This document shows positions 23,586-31,337 of a stretch of 50,389 nucleotides of DNA, piece after piece. The notes under the pieces are model-generated. The model did no database searches. It had not been told where the DNA came from and saw only the letters and a program-made list of their open reading frames with translations. Each line of letters opens with the position of its first letter. Position 1 is the stretch's first letter. Source of the stretch: Limosilactobacillus alvi. GTDB taxonomy: Bacteria; Bacillota; Bacilli; Lactobacillales; Lactobacillaceae. The position numbers and the translations under genes are program-made. The DNA lies in contig NZ_JACJJQ010000010.1 of NCBI RefSeq assembly GCF_016900115.1, positions 1-50,389 of the forward strand. Reading direction: 5' to 3'.

Positions 23586-24974
23586 ATGCCAGAATTTCGT
23601 ACAGAATCAGATACTTTAGGTCCAGTTCAAATTCCCGTAAGTGCTTTATGGGGGCCGCAAACTGAGCGGAGCCGGAACAACTTCCCAACTGGTCAATTTA
23701 TGCCATTAGCGATCATCCGGGCTTTGCTTAACATTAAGAAGGCAGCGGCGCAAGCTAACATGGAATCAAACCAAATCAGCGAAGAAAAGGGTAACCTGAT
23801 TGTTAAGGCAATTGATGAATTACTTGCTTTAAGTGACGAAGATTTACGTAAGGACTTCCCATTGAAGGTTTACCAAACTGGTTCTGGGACGCAAACCAAC
23901 ATGAACACCAACGAAGTAGTTGCAAATAAGTGTAAGCAACTTAACCCTAACGTTGAAATTTTGCCAAATGACGACGTTAATAAGGGGCAAAGCTCAAACG
24001 ATACTTTCCCAACGGCAATGAACATTGTGGCAGTTGAAGCAATTGATAAGTTGGAACCAGCAGTTCAACACTTGATCGATGAATTAAAGGTTAAGCAAGA
24101 AAAATATTGGCACACCGTTAAGGTTGGGCGGACGCACTTGCAAGATGCTACGCCATTAACTTTTGGGCAAGAAATCTCTGGTTATGTTTCCGCTTTGGAA
24201 CACGACTTAAACTACCTTAAGACCTTGACCCCAACGCTACTTGAATTAGCTATCGGGGGGACGGCTGTTGGAACTGGTTTGAACGCTGCTCCTGGAATGC
24301 CAGAAAAGATTGCTGAAAAGATGAGCGCTGTTTATGGTCATCAATTTACTGCCAAGACTAACAAGTTCTATGGTCTTTCGCACCACTCTGGTCTAGACGT
24401 AGTTCACGGAGCTTTGAAAAGCTTGGCTGCCGACATGTTTAAGATTGCCCAAGATATTCGCTTCTTAGCTTCCGGTCCACGGGCAGGTTATGGCGAATTA
24501 AATATCCCAGCTAATGAACCAGGTTCATCCATCATGCCAGGGAAGGTTAACCCAACCCAAGCCGAAGCCGTTACGATGGCTGCTATGCGGGTCTTCGGAA
24601 ACGATGTTGTCGTTGGCATGTCTTCATCTCAAGGAAACTTTGAAATGAACGTCTTCAAGCCAGTTTTGATCGATGCTTTCCTTGAATCGGCTGACCTTTT
24701 GACGGGAACAATCAAGGGCTTTGCGGACAAGATGATTCACGGTTTGACAGTTAACGAAGACCGGATGAAGGAACTCTTGGACAACTCGTTGATGACGGTT
24801 ACGGCTCTCTCACCCCACATTGGTTACCACGACAGTGCCAAGATTGCCCAAGCCGCTGATAAGGCTGGAAGTACTTTGAAGGAAGCTGCTTTGCAATCTG
24901 GCAAGGTCACGGAAGAACAATATGATGAATGGATGGACATGCTTAAGATGACTAACGTTGACCGGAAAGACTAA
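23586..24974 (+). CDS. fumC: Fumarate hydratase, class II
   Basis: A 462-residue homotetrameric class II fumarase interconverting malate and fumarate. Signatures visible are the N-terminal TESDTLGPVQIPVSALWGPQT, GSGTQTNMNTNEV, the catalytic VGRTHLQDATPLT with active-site His, and the SS-loop GSSIMPGKVNPTQ at about 313-325. It leads a co-directional set with a fumarate reductase flavoprotein and a DASS transporter, indicating reductive use of malate to make succinate and re-oxidise NADH. The ATG follows TCGGAGGGAAAA. The long leader region suggests independent regulation. Confidence 0.97.
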   Translation: MPEFRTESDTLGPVQIPVSALWGPQTERSRNNFPTGQFMPLAIIRALLNIKKAAAQANMESNQISEEKGNLIVKAIDELLALSDEDLRKDFPLKVYQTGSGTQTNMNTNEVVANKCKQLNPNVEILPNDDVNKGQSSNDTFPTAMNIVAVEAIDKLEPAVQHLIDELKVKQEKYWHTVKVGRTHLQDATPLTFGQEISGYVSALEHDLNYLKTLTPTLLELAIGGTAVGTGLNAAPGMPEKIAEKMSAVYGHQFTAKTNKFYGLSHHSGLDVVHGALKSLAADMFKIAQDIRFLASGPRAGYGELNIPANEPGSSIMPGKVNPTQAEAVTMAAMRVFGNDVVVGMSSSQGNFEMNVFKPVLIDAFLESADLLTGTIKGFADKMIHGLTVNEDRMKELLDNSLMTVTALSPHIGYHDSAKIAQAADKAGSTLKEAALQSGKVTEEQYDEWMDMLKMTNVDRKD

Positions 24975-25060
24975 GCGAAAATAAAATTGACCGTTGTTTA
25001 TTAACAGAATTTGCGATACGATAGGTCACCGTTGTCATAAAAGATAAGTATCCAATGGAA

Positions 25061-25087
25061 AAGCGGCGGATTAAGTCCGCCATTTTC
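25061..25087 (+). terminator. Hairpin between fumC and the fumarate reductase gene
   Basis: GGCGGA and TCCGCC form a short GC-rich hairpin followed by ATTTTC. It is probably a partial terminator or processing site. Confidence 0.5.
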
Positions 25088-25113
25088 TATGTAAATAAAA
25101 AAGGAGAATAAAC

Positions 25114-26505
25114 ATGGCAGATTTTCAACCATTATCAGCAAGTCAATTAGCTGATAGTTATGATGCAGTTATCATCGGTTCAGGTGGAACCGGGTTATCA
25201 GCTGCAATTCAAGCTACCGAACTGGGTTTAAAGGTAGCCGTCCTCGAAAAGGAAACGGCCCTTGGGGGAAACACTAACCGGGCTTCTTCCGGGATGAATG
25301 CCGCTGAAACCAACGTTCAACTTCACCACGGAGTAATTGACAACGTGGCAGATTTCTTTCACGAAACCTACAAAGACGGTGGGAAGTTAAACGACAAGGA
25401 TATGTTAGGCTACTTCGTTTACCACTCAGCTCCGGCAATTGATTGGTTAGCTGACCACGGCATCAAGTTGGATGACATTACCATTACCGGGGGAATGTCA
25501 AAGAAGCGGACGCACCGCCCAGCTTCAATGGCGCCAATTGGTGGTTTCTTAGTTAAGAGCCTTTTACGGGTTATTGCTGAAGAAAAGATTCCGGTCTTTA
25601 ACGAAACAAAGGTTACTAAGTTAAGCCAAGCTGAAGACGGCCGGGTTAATGGGGTCGAAGTTGAGGCTAATGGGACGAAAAAGCACATTGCTGCTAAGGC
25701 GGTTATCTTAGCAACTGGTGGATTCGGTGCTTCTAAGGATTACATGAAACGGTTCCGGCCAGATCTCTTGGATTACAAGACAACTAACCAACCGGGCGCT
25801 ACTGGAGATGGTTTAAAACTTGGGGAGCAAGTTGGGGCTGAATTAATGCAAATGAACTTAATCCAAGTTCACCCAACTGTGCAACAAGATAATCCGCACG
25901 TTTACTTGATTGGGGAAGCTGTTCGCGGTGAAGGGGCCATCTTGATTAATGGAGAAGGCAAGCGGTTTGTTAACGAGCTGAACACCCGGAAGATTGTTTC
26001 TAACGCCATTACGGCTTTACCAGAACACAGTGCTTACTTGATTTTGGATCAAGGGATTCGCGACCACGTTAAAGCTGTCGAATTCTACGATCAAGTCGGC
26101 TTAGTAGTTCATGGTGATACGATTGAAGACCTTGCGAAGAAAATCAAGGTTGATTCAGCTAATTTGCAGGCGACAGTTGCTACTTGGAACGAAGCGGTTA
26201 AGAATCAAAAGGACACGGAATTTAACCGGACGACCGGGATGGACCGGGGAATTGAAAAACCAGGTTTCTTTGCAATTCATATCGCACCTGCTATCCACTA
26301 CACGATGGGGGGCTTGCACATTAACACCAAGACGCAAGTTCTTGATGGTAATGGGGACGTTATTAAAGGTCTCTTTGCCGCCGGTGAAGTCGCTGGGGGA
26401 CTCCACGGTAACAACCGGGTTGGGGGTAACTCGATTGCCGAAACGATTATTTTCGGGCGGCAAGCTGGACAACAGGTTACCCTTTACACGCAAAGTTTAA
26501 ATTAG
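25114..26505 (+). CDS. Fumarate reductase flavoprotein, soluble type
   Basis: A 463-residue FAD-binding protein of the flavocytochrome c / FRD family that reduces fumarate to succinate. The FAD-binding GSGGTGLSAAIQATELG at about residues 22-38 and the C-terminal GGLHINTKTQVLDG, AGEVAGGLHGNNRVGGNSI are family signatures. It lacks heme and FMN-transfer domains, so it must take electrons from free reduced flavin or a separate partner. It lies between fumarase and a dicarboxylate transporter, the arrangement expected for malate-to-succinate conversion in lactobacilli. The ATG follows AAAGGAGAATAA. Confidence 0.92.
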   Translation: MADFQPLSASQLADSYDAVIIGSGGTGLSAAIQATELGLKVAVLEKETALGGNTNRASSGMNAAETNVQLHHGVIDNVADFFHETYKDGGKLNDKDMLGYFVYHSAPAIDWLADHGIKLDDITITGGMSKKRTHRPASMAPIGGFLVKSLLRVIAEEKIPVFNETKVTKLSQAEDGRVNGVEVEANGTKKHIAAKAVILATGGFGASKDYMKRFRPDLLDYKTTNQPGATGDGLKLGEQVGAELMQMNLIQVHPTVQQDNPHVYLIGEAVRGEGAILINGEGKRFVNELNTRKIVSNAITALPEHSAYLILDQGIRDHVKAVEFYDQVGLVVHGDTIEDLAKKIKVDSANLQATVATWNEAVKNQKDTEFNRTTGMDRGIEKPGFFAIHIAPAIHYTMGGLHINTKTQVLDGNGDVIKGLFAAGEVAGGLHGNNRVGGNSIAETIIFGRQAGQQVTLYTQSLN

Positions 26506-26580
26506 TTACTTTAAGCTTAAATCCGACTAGGCTTGGACACCCTAGTTTGATTTTAAAACAACAAATTTGAAGAGAGATTC

Positions 26581-28005
26581 ATGATGAAAACATTAGAGAA
26601 AGTTAACTATAAGGGCTTTATCTGGCCCGTAATCATTGGTGTACTGTTATGGCTCGCCACGCCAATTAAGCCAGCAGCCGTTCCCGTTGCTGGTTGGCAC
26701 ATGTTGGCCCTTTTTGTGGCCACAATTATTGCTTGTATTACACGACCTTTACCAATCGGTGGGGTATCAATCGTTGCTTTTGCTTTAACGGTTTTGACTA
26801 AGACGGTACCCTTAGACAAGGCAATTGTCGGTTTTGGGAATGCTGCCATCTGGATGATTGCGATGGCCTTCTTCATTGCCCGGGGGTTCATTAAAACTGG
26901 CCTTGGTCGCCGGATAGCTTTGAATTTCGTGAAGGCCTTTGGGAAGCGGACGTTAGGATTGGCCTACTCCTTGATTGGGGTCGACTTAATTCTGGCGCCT
27001 GCTACACCAAGTAACACGGCCCGTGCCGGTGGGGTGCTCTACCCAATTATCGAATCTTTGTCCCAATCATTTGATTCTAAACCAGATGATGGGACGGAGC
27101 GGAAAATCGGGTCCTTCTTGATCTTTGCTGAATATCATGGGGACATGATCACAGCGGCTATGTTTATGACCGCCATGGCTGGTAATCCATTGGCTCAAAC
27201 TCTTGCCAAGAGTAATGGAGTTAATATTACCTGGATTGGTTGGTTCTTAGCTGCCTTAGTTCCAGGGATTATTTCATTAATCGTTGTTCCATGGTTGATC
27301 TACAAGATGTATCCACCGGAAATTAAGGAAACGCCAAATGCTAAGGAATGGGCCCAGGGTGAACTTGATAAGATGGGGCCGATGTCATTATCAGAAAAGT
27401 TAATGGCAGTTATCTTTGTTATCGCCTTAATTCTTTGGATTACAGGGAGCTTTATTGGCATTGATGCAACCTTAGCTGCCTTTATCGCCTTAGCGTTACT
27501 CCTACTTTGTGGGGTGCTTTCTTGGCAAGATGTTTTGCATGAAACTGGGGCTTGGAACACTCTGACTTGGTTCTCTGTTTTGGTTATGATGGCCGGTTCT
27601 TTGACAACTTTAGGCTTTATTCCTTGGTTGAGTAAGACGGTTGGCGCTTCACTTCATGGAGTTAATTGGTTCTTAGCCTTGGTAATCTTGATCGTGGCTT
27701 TCTTCTACTCCCACTACCTTTTTGCCAGCTCGACGGCCCACATTACGGCAATGTACTCGGCCTTCCTTGCCGTTGCCATTTCCGTTCATGTACCAGCGAT
27801 GTTAGCAGCATTGCTGATGGCCTTCTTTGGCAACTTGATGGCTTCAACCACCCACTATGCTTCTGGTCCAGCCCCAGTCCTCTTTGGCTCTGGTTATGTT
27901 CCACAAAATAAGTGGTGGTCACTCAACTTTGTCTTGGGGATCTTCTATTTAGTTGTTTGGATCGGAATTGGTTCGCTTTGGATGAAAGTCTTGGGGATGT
28001 GGTAA
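26581..28005 (+). CDS. DASS family dicarboxylate/anion transporter
   Basis: A 474-residue membrane protein of the divalent anion:sodium symporter (SLC13/CitT) family with about 12 hydrophobic segments. The repeated SNT-type binding motifs appear as APATPSNTARAGGVLYPI and ASSTAHITAMYSAF, and FGNLMASTTHYASGPAPVLFGSGYV is the conserved C-terminal block. CitT-type members exchange citrate, malate or tartrate for succinate. Following fumC and the fumarate reductase, it is inferred to import malate or fumarate in exchange for succinate. It starts with tandem ATG codons after GAAGAGAGATTC. Confidence 0.92.
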   Translation: MMKTLEKVNYKGFIWPVIIGVLLWLATPIKPAAVPVAGWHMLALFVATIIACITRPLPIGGVSIVAFALTVLTKTVPLDKAIVGFGNAAIWMIAMAFFIARGFIKTGLGRRIALNFVKAFGKRTLGLAYSLIGVDLILAPATPSNTARAGGVLYPIIESLSQSFDSKPDDGTERKIGSFLIFAEYHGDMITAAMFMTAMAGNPLAQTLAKSNGVNITWIGWFLAALVPGIISLIVVPWLIYKMYPPEIKETPNAKEWAQGELDKMGPMSLSEKLMAVIFVIALILWITGSFIGIDATLAAFIALALLLLCGVLSWQDVLHETGAWNTLTWFSVLVMMAGSLTTLGFIPWLSKTVGASLHGVNWFLALVILIVAFFYSHYLFASSTAHITAMYSAFLAVAISVHVPAMLAALLMAFFGNLMASTTHYASGPAPVLFGSGYVPQNKWWSLNFVLGIFYLVVWIGIGSLWMKVLGMW

Positions 28006-28042
28006 AAAAGGCGCCACAATCGTACGATGATAAGTTAAAAGA

Positions 28043-28080
28043 ACCGTAAAACTGGCTTTAGTTAGGTTTTGCGGTTTTAT
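28043..28080 (+). terminator. Terminator of the dicarboxylate transporter
   Basis: ACCGTAAAAC pairs with GTTTTGCGGT (one G-U pair) and is followed by TTTTA. Confidence 0.8.
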
Positions 28081-28097
28081 GCTTATCTAGCGTACAG

Positions 28098-28222
28098 ACC
28101 CCGTAAATGGAGCTAATCTAACCGAGAACTGTTTAAGCGCGACTGGATTGCGTGCGAGATAGCCTCGGGACAATGTAAACAAAGTCGCTTAACTTTAATT
28201 TTAGAGTTAGGCGGCTTTTTTC
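28098..28222 (+). ncRNA. Candidate small RNA ending in a strong terminator
   Basis: A stem CCGAG (28122-28126) with CTCGG (28164-28168) encloses a GC-rich hairpin GCGCG/TGCGTGC. It is followed by an 11-base-pair terminator GTCGCTTAACT/AGAGTTAGGCGGC and TTTTTT. The transporter already has its own terminator upstream, so this second terminator suggests a separate transcript. No clear promoter was seen. The class is unknown. Confidence 0.4.
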
Positions 28223-28398
28223 TAAAAAATTTCACAAATAACTAAGTTAAATTTAAAGATGAGGGTCAATTAATTTACTGGTAACTGGGCCATTTTAATT
28301 TGGAAGATAGTTGAAAAATTAAGCTCTACTGATTTAAAAGCTGTTTGCTTTTAGTATAAAAACGAGCATTTGTACATTGACCAAATGGTTTTATTCCC

Positions 28399-28427
28399 TT
28401 GATTTGTAAAACGTTTTATCGTATAGT
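28399..28427 (+). promoter_or_regulatory. Promoter of an intergenic transcript
   Basis: The -35 TTGATT (28399-28404), a 17-base spacer and -10 TATAGT (28422-28427). No gene follows on this strand before the terminator at about 28729-28763. Confidence 0.6.
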
Positions 28428-28432
28428 GTTCT

Positions 28433-28763
28433 CAGCCTCAGATGTATAGTTAAATGAAACCAAGCATACTCCGACAGCTCTGAGGTTAGGGCGAAGTAAC
28501 TGTTAGGCAGTACTTTTAGATCCAGTGTAGTGCTAAGGGTACTACAAGGGCCATTGTACAATCGGCAAGGCATGATGAAGGCAATTAAAAGTTTTGAAAG
28601 AGTAACTATGTCTACTTCCTAAATCTAGGCTAAACGAATCGTGTTCAGTATATTAATCGTGATCAAACAGAACCAAAAATCAAATTTACTTAGCCGTTAG
28701 TTAGAGGAATCGTTCCCTCCTCTCAAGGTGGCTCAAGGATGCGTGGGTGAGCGCATCCTTTTT
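28433..28763 (+). ncRNA. Candidate noncoding RNA of about 330 bases
   Basis: It runs from the expected start of the promoter at 28399 to a strong terminator (AAGGATGCG with CGCATCCTT, then TTTTTTT). Near the 5' end CCTCAGA pairs with TCTGAGG enclosing a smaller hairpin. The conserved strings of tmRNA, class B RNase P RNA, SRP RNA or T-box leaders were not found. A 16-codon frame at 28572-28622 has an AAGG too close to its ATG to be convincing. A new RNA and a decayed region remain alternatives. Confidence 0.45.
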
Positions 28764-28847
28764 TTGTTAAATTATGGCGAAATTAATTCGTAGATTCTTG
28801 AGCCATGCGTTGGATTGGTTGCCTGGATGGGCGAAAATTGGATAAAG

Positions 28848-28890
28848 AAAAGCGATCGCAGACAGCACTACACTGTAAACGATCGCTTTT
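28848..28890 (-). terminator. Terminator of the Ser/Thr-type permease
   Basis: AAAAGCGATCG and CGATCGCTTTT form an 11-base-pair stem with U-tracts on both sides, so it can act on both strands. It lies 24 bases past the permease stop. Confidence 0.85.
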
Positions 28891-28913
28891 AATTTGTGGT
28901 TAGAGGAAAATTG

Positions 28914-30284
28914 CTATTTTTTCAAGTTATTATTTTTAATATTGAGAGCTTTTTCGACCCGTCGCTGATCTAGTTTTTTAACCAGATAAAGGACTGGTAG
29001 GCCGACAATGACCACCCCAATAAAGAGGATAACGCCTGCAGGGTCATTAATAACTTCACTGATGAGGACAAAGATCCCACCGGCAATGGCGATGATCGGA
29101 ATCCAGGGATAAAGTGGGGTTGAGAATGGCCGGTGATTACCATTTCGTTTTCTTAAAATAAAGATTCCGAAGAAGGCTAAAGTATAGAAACAATAAACGG
29201 TGAAGACACAGAGGTCCGATAACCGATCAGGGTTAAAGAACAGCATTAAAATGGTTGCTAAAACGATGATGAATAAGGTAGCGACAACTGGCGCCTTGGC
29301 TTTAGGAGTTAAGTAGGCAAGATAACGGGAGAATGGTAGGTCCCGGCGCTTAGCCATGGCGTAAACGATCCGGGGGAAGGTCAGCATTTTTCCGTTAATT
29401 GTCCCCATCATCGAAATAATAATCCCGGCTGAAAGAAGCTTTCCACCAATTTGCCCGAAAGCCGCAGTAGCTAGATAAGCCGTTGTATTTTCACCAAGAG
29501 TGTGAATTTGGCTAGCTGGTAAGAACCGTAAAACAGCAACCGTAATTAAGGTATAGATTACTAAAACGGCTGTAATTCCAATGATAATTGCTTGCGGGAG
29601 AACTTTTTGAGGATGCTTAATTTCACCACCTAAGTTGGCAATTAAAATCCAACCGTCGTAACCAAAAAGAGTGGCTAACACGGCAACCCCAAAGTTACCA
29701 CTAGCAGAGTGGATTTCTCCGACAGTTTGACCAAGGGCATTGTTGTGGCCCCAAAAAAGGCCAAAAATGATAATTGCCGCAATGGGAACTAACTTTCCGA
29801 TTGTAGTTACCACGGCAAAGGCCGCCCCAACCTTATTTTCAAACATATTCATAAAGCCGATCGCAAGAATTGTAACAACTGCCAAAGGAACCCGCCATTC
29901 ATTACTGAGACCAAAGAAGTTCGTCATCAGAATGCTCATAAAACCAGCAACCGAAGCGATAATGGCTGGTCCATAAACAATTACTTGCATCCAGCCAGCT
30001 AAAAAGCCCCAGACTCGACCATAAAGTTCTTCGATATATACGTAAAGGCCACCGGTGTAAGGCATCTGAGCACCAATTTCAGCAATTGTTAATCCAGCGG
30101 TAAGGGTTAAAATTCCCCCCACAATCCAAGCTAAAATCGCCATGGTTGAATTTCCGGCACTGTCGAGAACTGATCCTTGTTTAAAGAAGATCCCCGAACC
30201 AATAATTGTCCCAACAACGATGGAAAGGGCCGATCCTAATCCTAATGCTCGTTTCATTTCTTCTCTGGGTGGTTGCTTTTCCAT
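28914..30284 (-). CDS. steT: SteT-like serine/threonine permease, APC superfamily
   Basis: A 456-residue, 12-segment APC transporter of the L-type/SteT group. The helix 1 motif VVGTIIGSGIFFKQG and the later PYTGGLYVYIEELYGRVWGFLAGW block are typical, and the basic C-terminal tail ends in NIKNNNLKK. SteT of B. subtilis exchanges serine and threonine. The upstream leader peptide with a Ser/Thr codon run supports the same substrates here. The start ATG at 30284 follows GTAGGAGGAATAAA. An in-frame ATG at 30323 falls inside the attenuator terminator and is rejected. Transport direction is not determined. Confidence 0.9.
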   Translation of the reverse strand: MEKQPPREEMKRALGLGSALSIVVGTIIGSGIFFKQGSVLDSAGNSTMAILAWIVGGILTLTAGLTIAEIGAQMPYTGGLYVYIEELYGRVWGFLAGWMQVIVYGPAIIASVAGFMSILMTNFFGLSNEWRVPLAVVTILAIGFMNMFENKVGAAFAVVTTIGKLVPIAAIIIFGLFWGHNNALGQTVGEIHSASGNFGVAVLATLFGYDGWILIANLGGEIKHPQKVLPQAIIIGITAVLVIYTLITVAVLRFLPASQIHTLGENTTAYLATAAFGQIGGKLLSAGIIISMMGTINGKMLTFPRIVYAMAKRRDLPFSRYLAYLTPKAKAPVVATLFIIVLATILMLFFNPDRLSDLCVFTVYCFYTLAFFGIFILRKRNGNHRPFSTPLYPWIPIIAIAGGIFVLISEVINDPAGVILFIGVVIVGLPVLYLVKKLDQRRVEKALNIKNNNLKK

Positions 30285-30306
30285 TTTTATTCCTCCTACT
30301 TTGCAA

Positions 30307-30357
30307 ATAAAAACCGGGTCCACCTACCACCAAACTTGGTGGTTAAGTGAACCCGGT
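30307..30357 (-). terminator. Attenuator terminator (3:4 hairpin) before steT
   Basis: On the minus strand CCGGGTTCACTTA(A)CCACC pairs with GGTGGTAGGTGGACCCGG, an 18-base-pair stem with one bulged A and some G-U pairs. The loop is AAGTTT and TTTTTATTT follows. It lies between the leader peptide and the permease ribosome binding site. Its 5' arm can instead pair with leader sequence (see the attenuator entry). Confidence 0.92.
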
Positions 30358-30484
30358 TATTTGACACTTATTATTGAATGCCAAATCACTCAACCAGCCA
30401 AGCGCTAGTTGAGGAGGAAGAGACACTTAAAATGTTGAATAATGGTCTAATCATTTTAATAATATCCTCCTTGGCATTTTTAAT
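30308..30484 (-). promoter_or_regulatory. Ser/Thr ribosome-mediated transcription attenuator
   Basis: Four strands can be traced on the minus strand. Strand 1 is CTCAACTAGC (leader codons 15-18) and strand 2 is GCTGGTTGAG; they form a perfect 10-base-pair pause hairpin. Strand 2 extended, CTTGG(C)TGGTTGAGTGA, pairs with strand 3 TCACTTAACCACCAAG over 16 pairs with one bulge, as an antiterminator. Strand 3 otherwise pairs with strand 4 in the terminator. A ribosome stalled on the Ser/Thr codons covers strand 1 and frees 2:3. A ribosome at the stop codon covers strand 2 and lets 3:4 form. This is the classic trp/thr/leu logic. The mechanism is inferred from sequence. Confidence 0.85.
30386..30454 (-). 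CDS. Serine/threonine-rich leader peptide, 22 aa
   Basis: Sequence in two parts: MIRPLFNILSV then SSSSTSAWLVE. Seven of eight codons from position 10 to 17 are serine or threonine (Ser-Val-Ser-Ser-Ser-Ser-Thr-Ser), using AGT, TCT, TCC, TCC, TCA, ACT and AGC, so several Ser tRNAs are sampled. A strong AAGGAGGA lies about ten bases before the ATG. The stop TGA falls inside strand 2 of the attenuator. The peptide itself is probably non-functional; its translation senses charged tRNA-Ser/Thr to control the downstream permease. Too short for standard gene finders. Confidence 0.85.
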   Translation of the reverse strand: MIRPLFNILSVSSSSTSAWLVE

Positions 30485-30490
30485 GTCTTC

Positions 30491-30519
30491 ATAGTAACCG
30501 ATTGGAAAATTAATTGCAA
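30491..30519 (-). promoter_or_regulatory. Promoter of the leader-steT transcript
   Basis: On the minus strand the -35 is TTGCAA (30519-30514), the spacer is 17 bases and the -10 is TACTAT (30496-30491). Transcription would start near 30484, about 14 bases before the leader ribosome binding site. Confidence 0.75.
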
Positions 30520-30575
30520 GCATTTATCATAATTTTCTAATGTTTCGGAAATTTAAAAATTTAGGTGGTTGAGCC

Positions 30576-30604
30576 TTTACAATTTTAAATATGTTAGGTA
30601 TACT
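30576..30604 (+). promoter_or_regulatory. Promoter of rplJ-rplL
   Basis: The -35 TTTACA (30576-30581), 17-base spacer and -10 TATACT (30599-30604) precede the L10 leader. It is divergent from the steT promoter. Confidence 0.75.
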
Positions 30605-30623
30605 ATTGAAGTTGATTTAAATA

Positions 30624-30720
30624 TGACTCTGCCTAAGACTCAGGTGGCGAGACGCCTTAATATCCTGCCGAGGAAGAACTAAATTCCTTCTCTATGTCTG
30701 CGGTCATAGGGATTTTTTTA
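30624..30720 (+). promoter_or_regulatory. Ribosomal protein L10 leader
   Basis: The region holds the conserved L10-leader layout: GACTCTGCCTAAGACTCAGGTGGC, split by hairpins, then CTGCCGAGGAAG. It ends in a hairpin CTATG/CATAG followed by GGATTTTTTT. In Bacillota the L10(L12)4 complex binds such leaders and promotes termination, giving autogenous control of rplJ-rplL. Confidence 0.85.
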
Positions 30721-30759
30721 TAAATCCAATCACAAATTTTCAGCTAGGAGGTGAAACTG

Positions 30760-31260
30760 ATGAGTGAAGCAAGTATTGCAAAGAAGGCAGAAGCTGTAAA
30801 GAACGTCAACGAAATGTTGATGGCAGCTGAATCTGCTATTGTTGTTGACTACCGTGGTTTGACGGTGGCAGAAGTTACTGACTTACGGAAGCAACTTCGG
30901 GATGCTGACGTTAAGATGGTAGTTATTAAGAACAAGATCTTGCAACGGGCTGTTGAAGGTACGGACTACGAAGCATTAAATGATGTTTTTGTTGGCCCTA
31001 CTGCTGTTGCCTTCTCAAACGAAGATGCAATTGCCCCAGCTAAGGTTTTAAAGAAGTTTGCTGACGACCACGATGCCTTGGAAATTAAGGGTGGTTTCGT
31101 TGAAAAGGCTGTTAAGACGCTTGACGAAATTAACGTTTACGCAACGATGCCAGGCCGGGAAGAACTTCTTTCCATGTTGGCTTCTGCATTGCAAGACCCA
31201 ATGCGCAAGATCGCACGGGCCGTCAAGGCAATCGCCGACAAGGAAGACGAAGCTGCTTAA
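30760..31260 (+). CDS. rplJ: 50S ribosomal protein L10
   Basis: A 166-residue L10, the base of the L7/L12 stalk on the large subunit. The N-terminal [30 protein letters not shown] and [13 protein letters not shown] blocks are diagnostic, and the C-terminal helix that binds L7/L12 dimers is present. The ATG at 30760 follows CTAGGAGGTGAAACTG; a GTG nine bases upstream overlaps that site. It precedes rplL by 77 bases. It is separated here from rplK-rplA, which usually sit directly upstream of it. Confidence 0.97.
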   Translation: MSEASIAKKAEAVKNVNEMLMAAESAIVVDYRGLTVAEVTDLRKQLRDADVKMVVIKNKILQRAVEGTDYEALNDVFVGPTAVAFSNEDAIAPAKVLKKFADDHDALEIKGGFVEKAVKTLDEINVYATMPGREELLSMLASALQDPMRKIARAVKAIADKEDEAA

Positions 31261-31337
31261 GCTACGTCGCTTAATTGTTAAATATCAAGCGCTATTAAGT
31301 GCATAAAAAAGACCATTATATATTGGAGGATTTAATC

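Larger units (their letters stand above)
28081..28913 (+). other. 833-base gene-free region with two candidate RNAs
   Basis: No convincing gene exists here; a 60-residue minus-strand frame at 28391-28573 lacks a ribosome binding site and family resemblance. The stretch holds two terminator-ended structured segments (28098-28222 and about 28433-28763) with an AT-rich spacer between them. The minus-strand permease terminator is at 28848-28890. The candidate RNAs are listed separately. Confidence 0.65.

Noticed and set aside
26111-26500. 129-residue plus-strand frame within the fumarate reductase gene
   Set aside because: A frame-shifted shadow of the flavoprotein; arginine- and leucine-rich composition and no ribosome binding site.
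28391-28573. Minus-strand 60-residue open frame in the 28 kb gap
   Set aside because: No ribosome binding site, no family resemblance, and it overlaps a plus-strand hairpin-rich candidate RNA with promoter and terminator.
28716-28763. T-box-like AAGGTGG before a terminator at the end of the 28 kb candidate RNA
   Set aside because: The ACC half of the T-box is missing and there is no downstream gene on that strand to regulate.
30300-30360. T-box leader before the Ser/Thr-type permease
   Set aside because: The AGGTGGACCCGG string resembles a T-box, but it is the 3' arm of a terminator. There is no stem I or specifier loop, and the upstream leader peptide and 1:2/2:3 pairings explain the region better.
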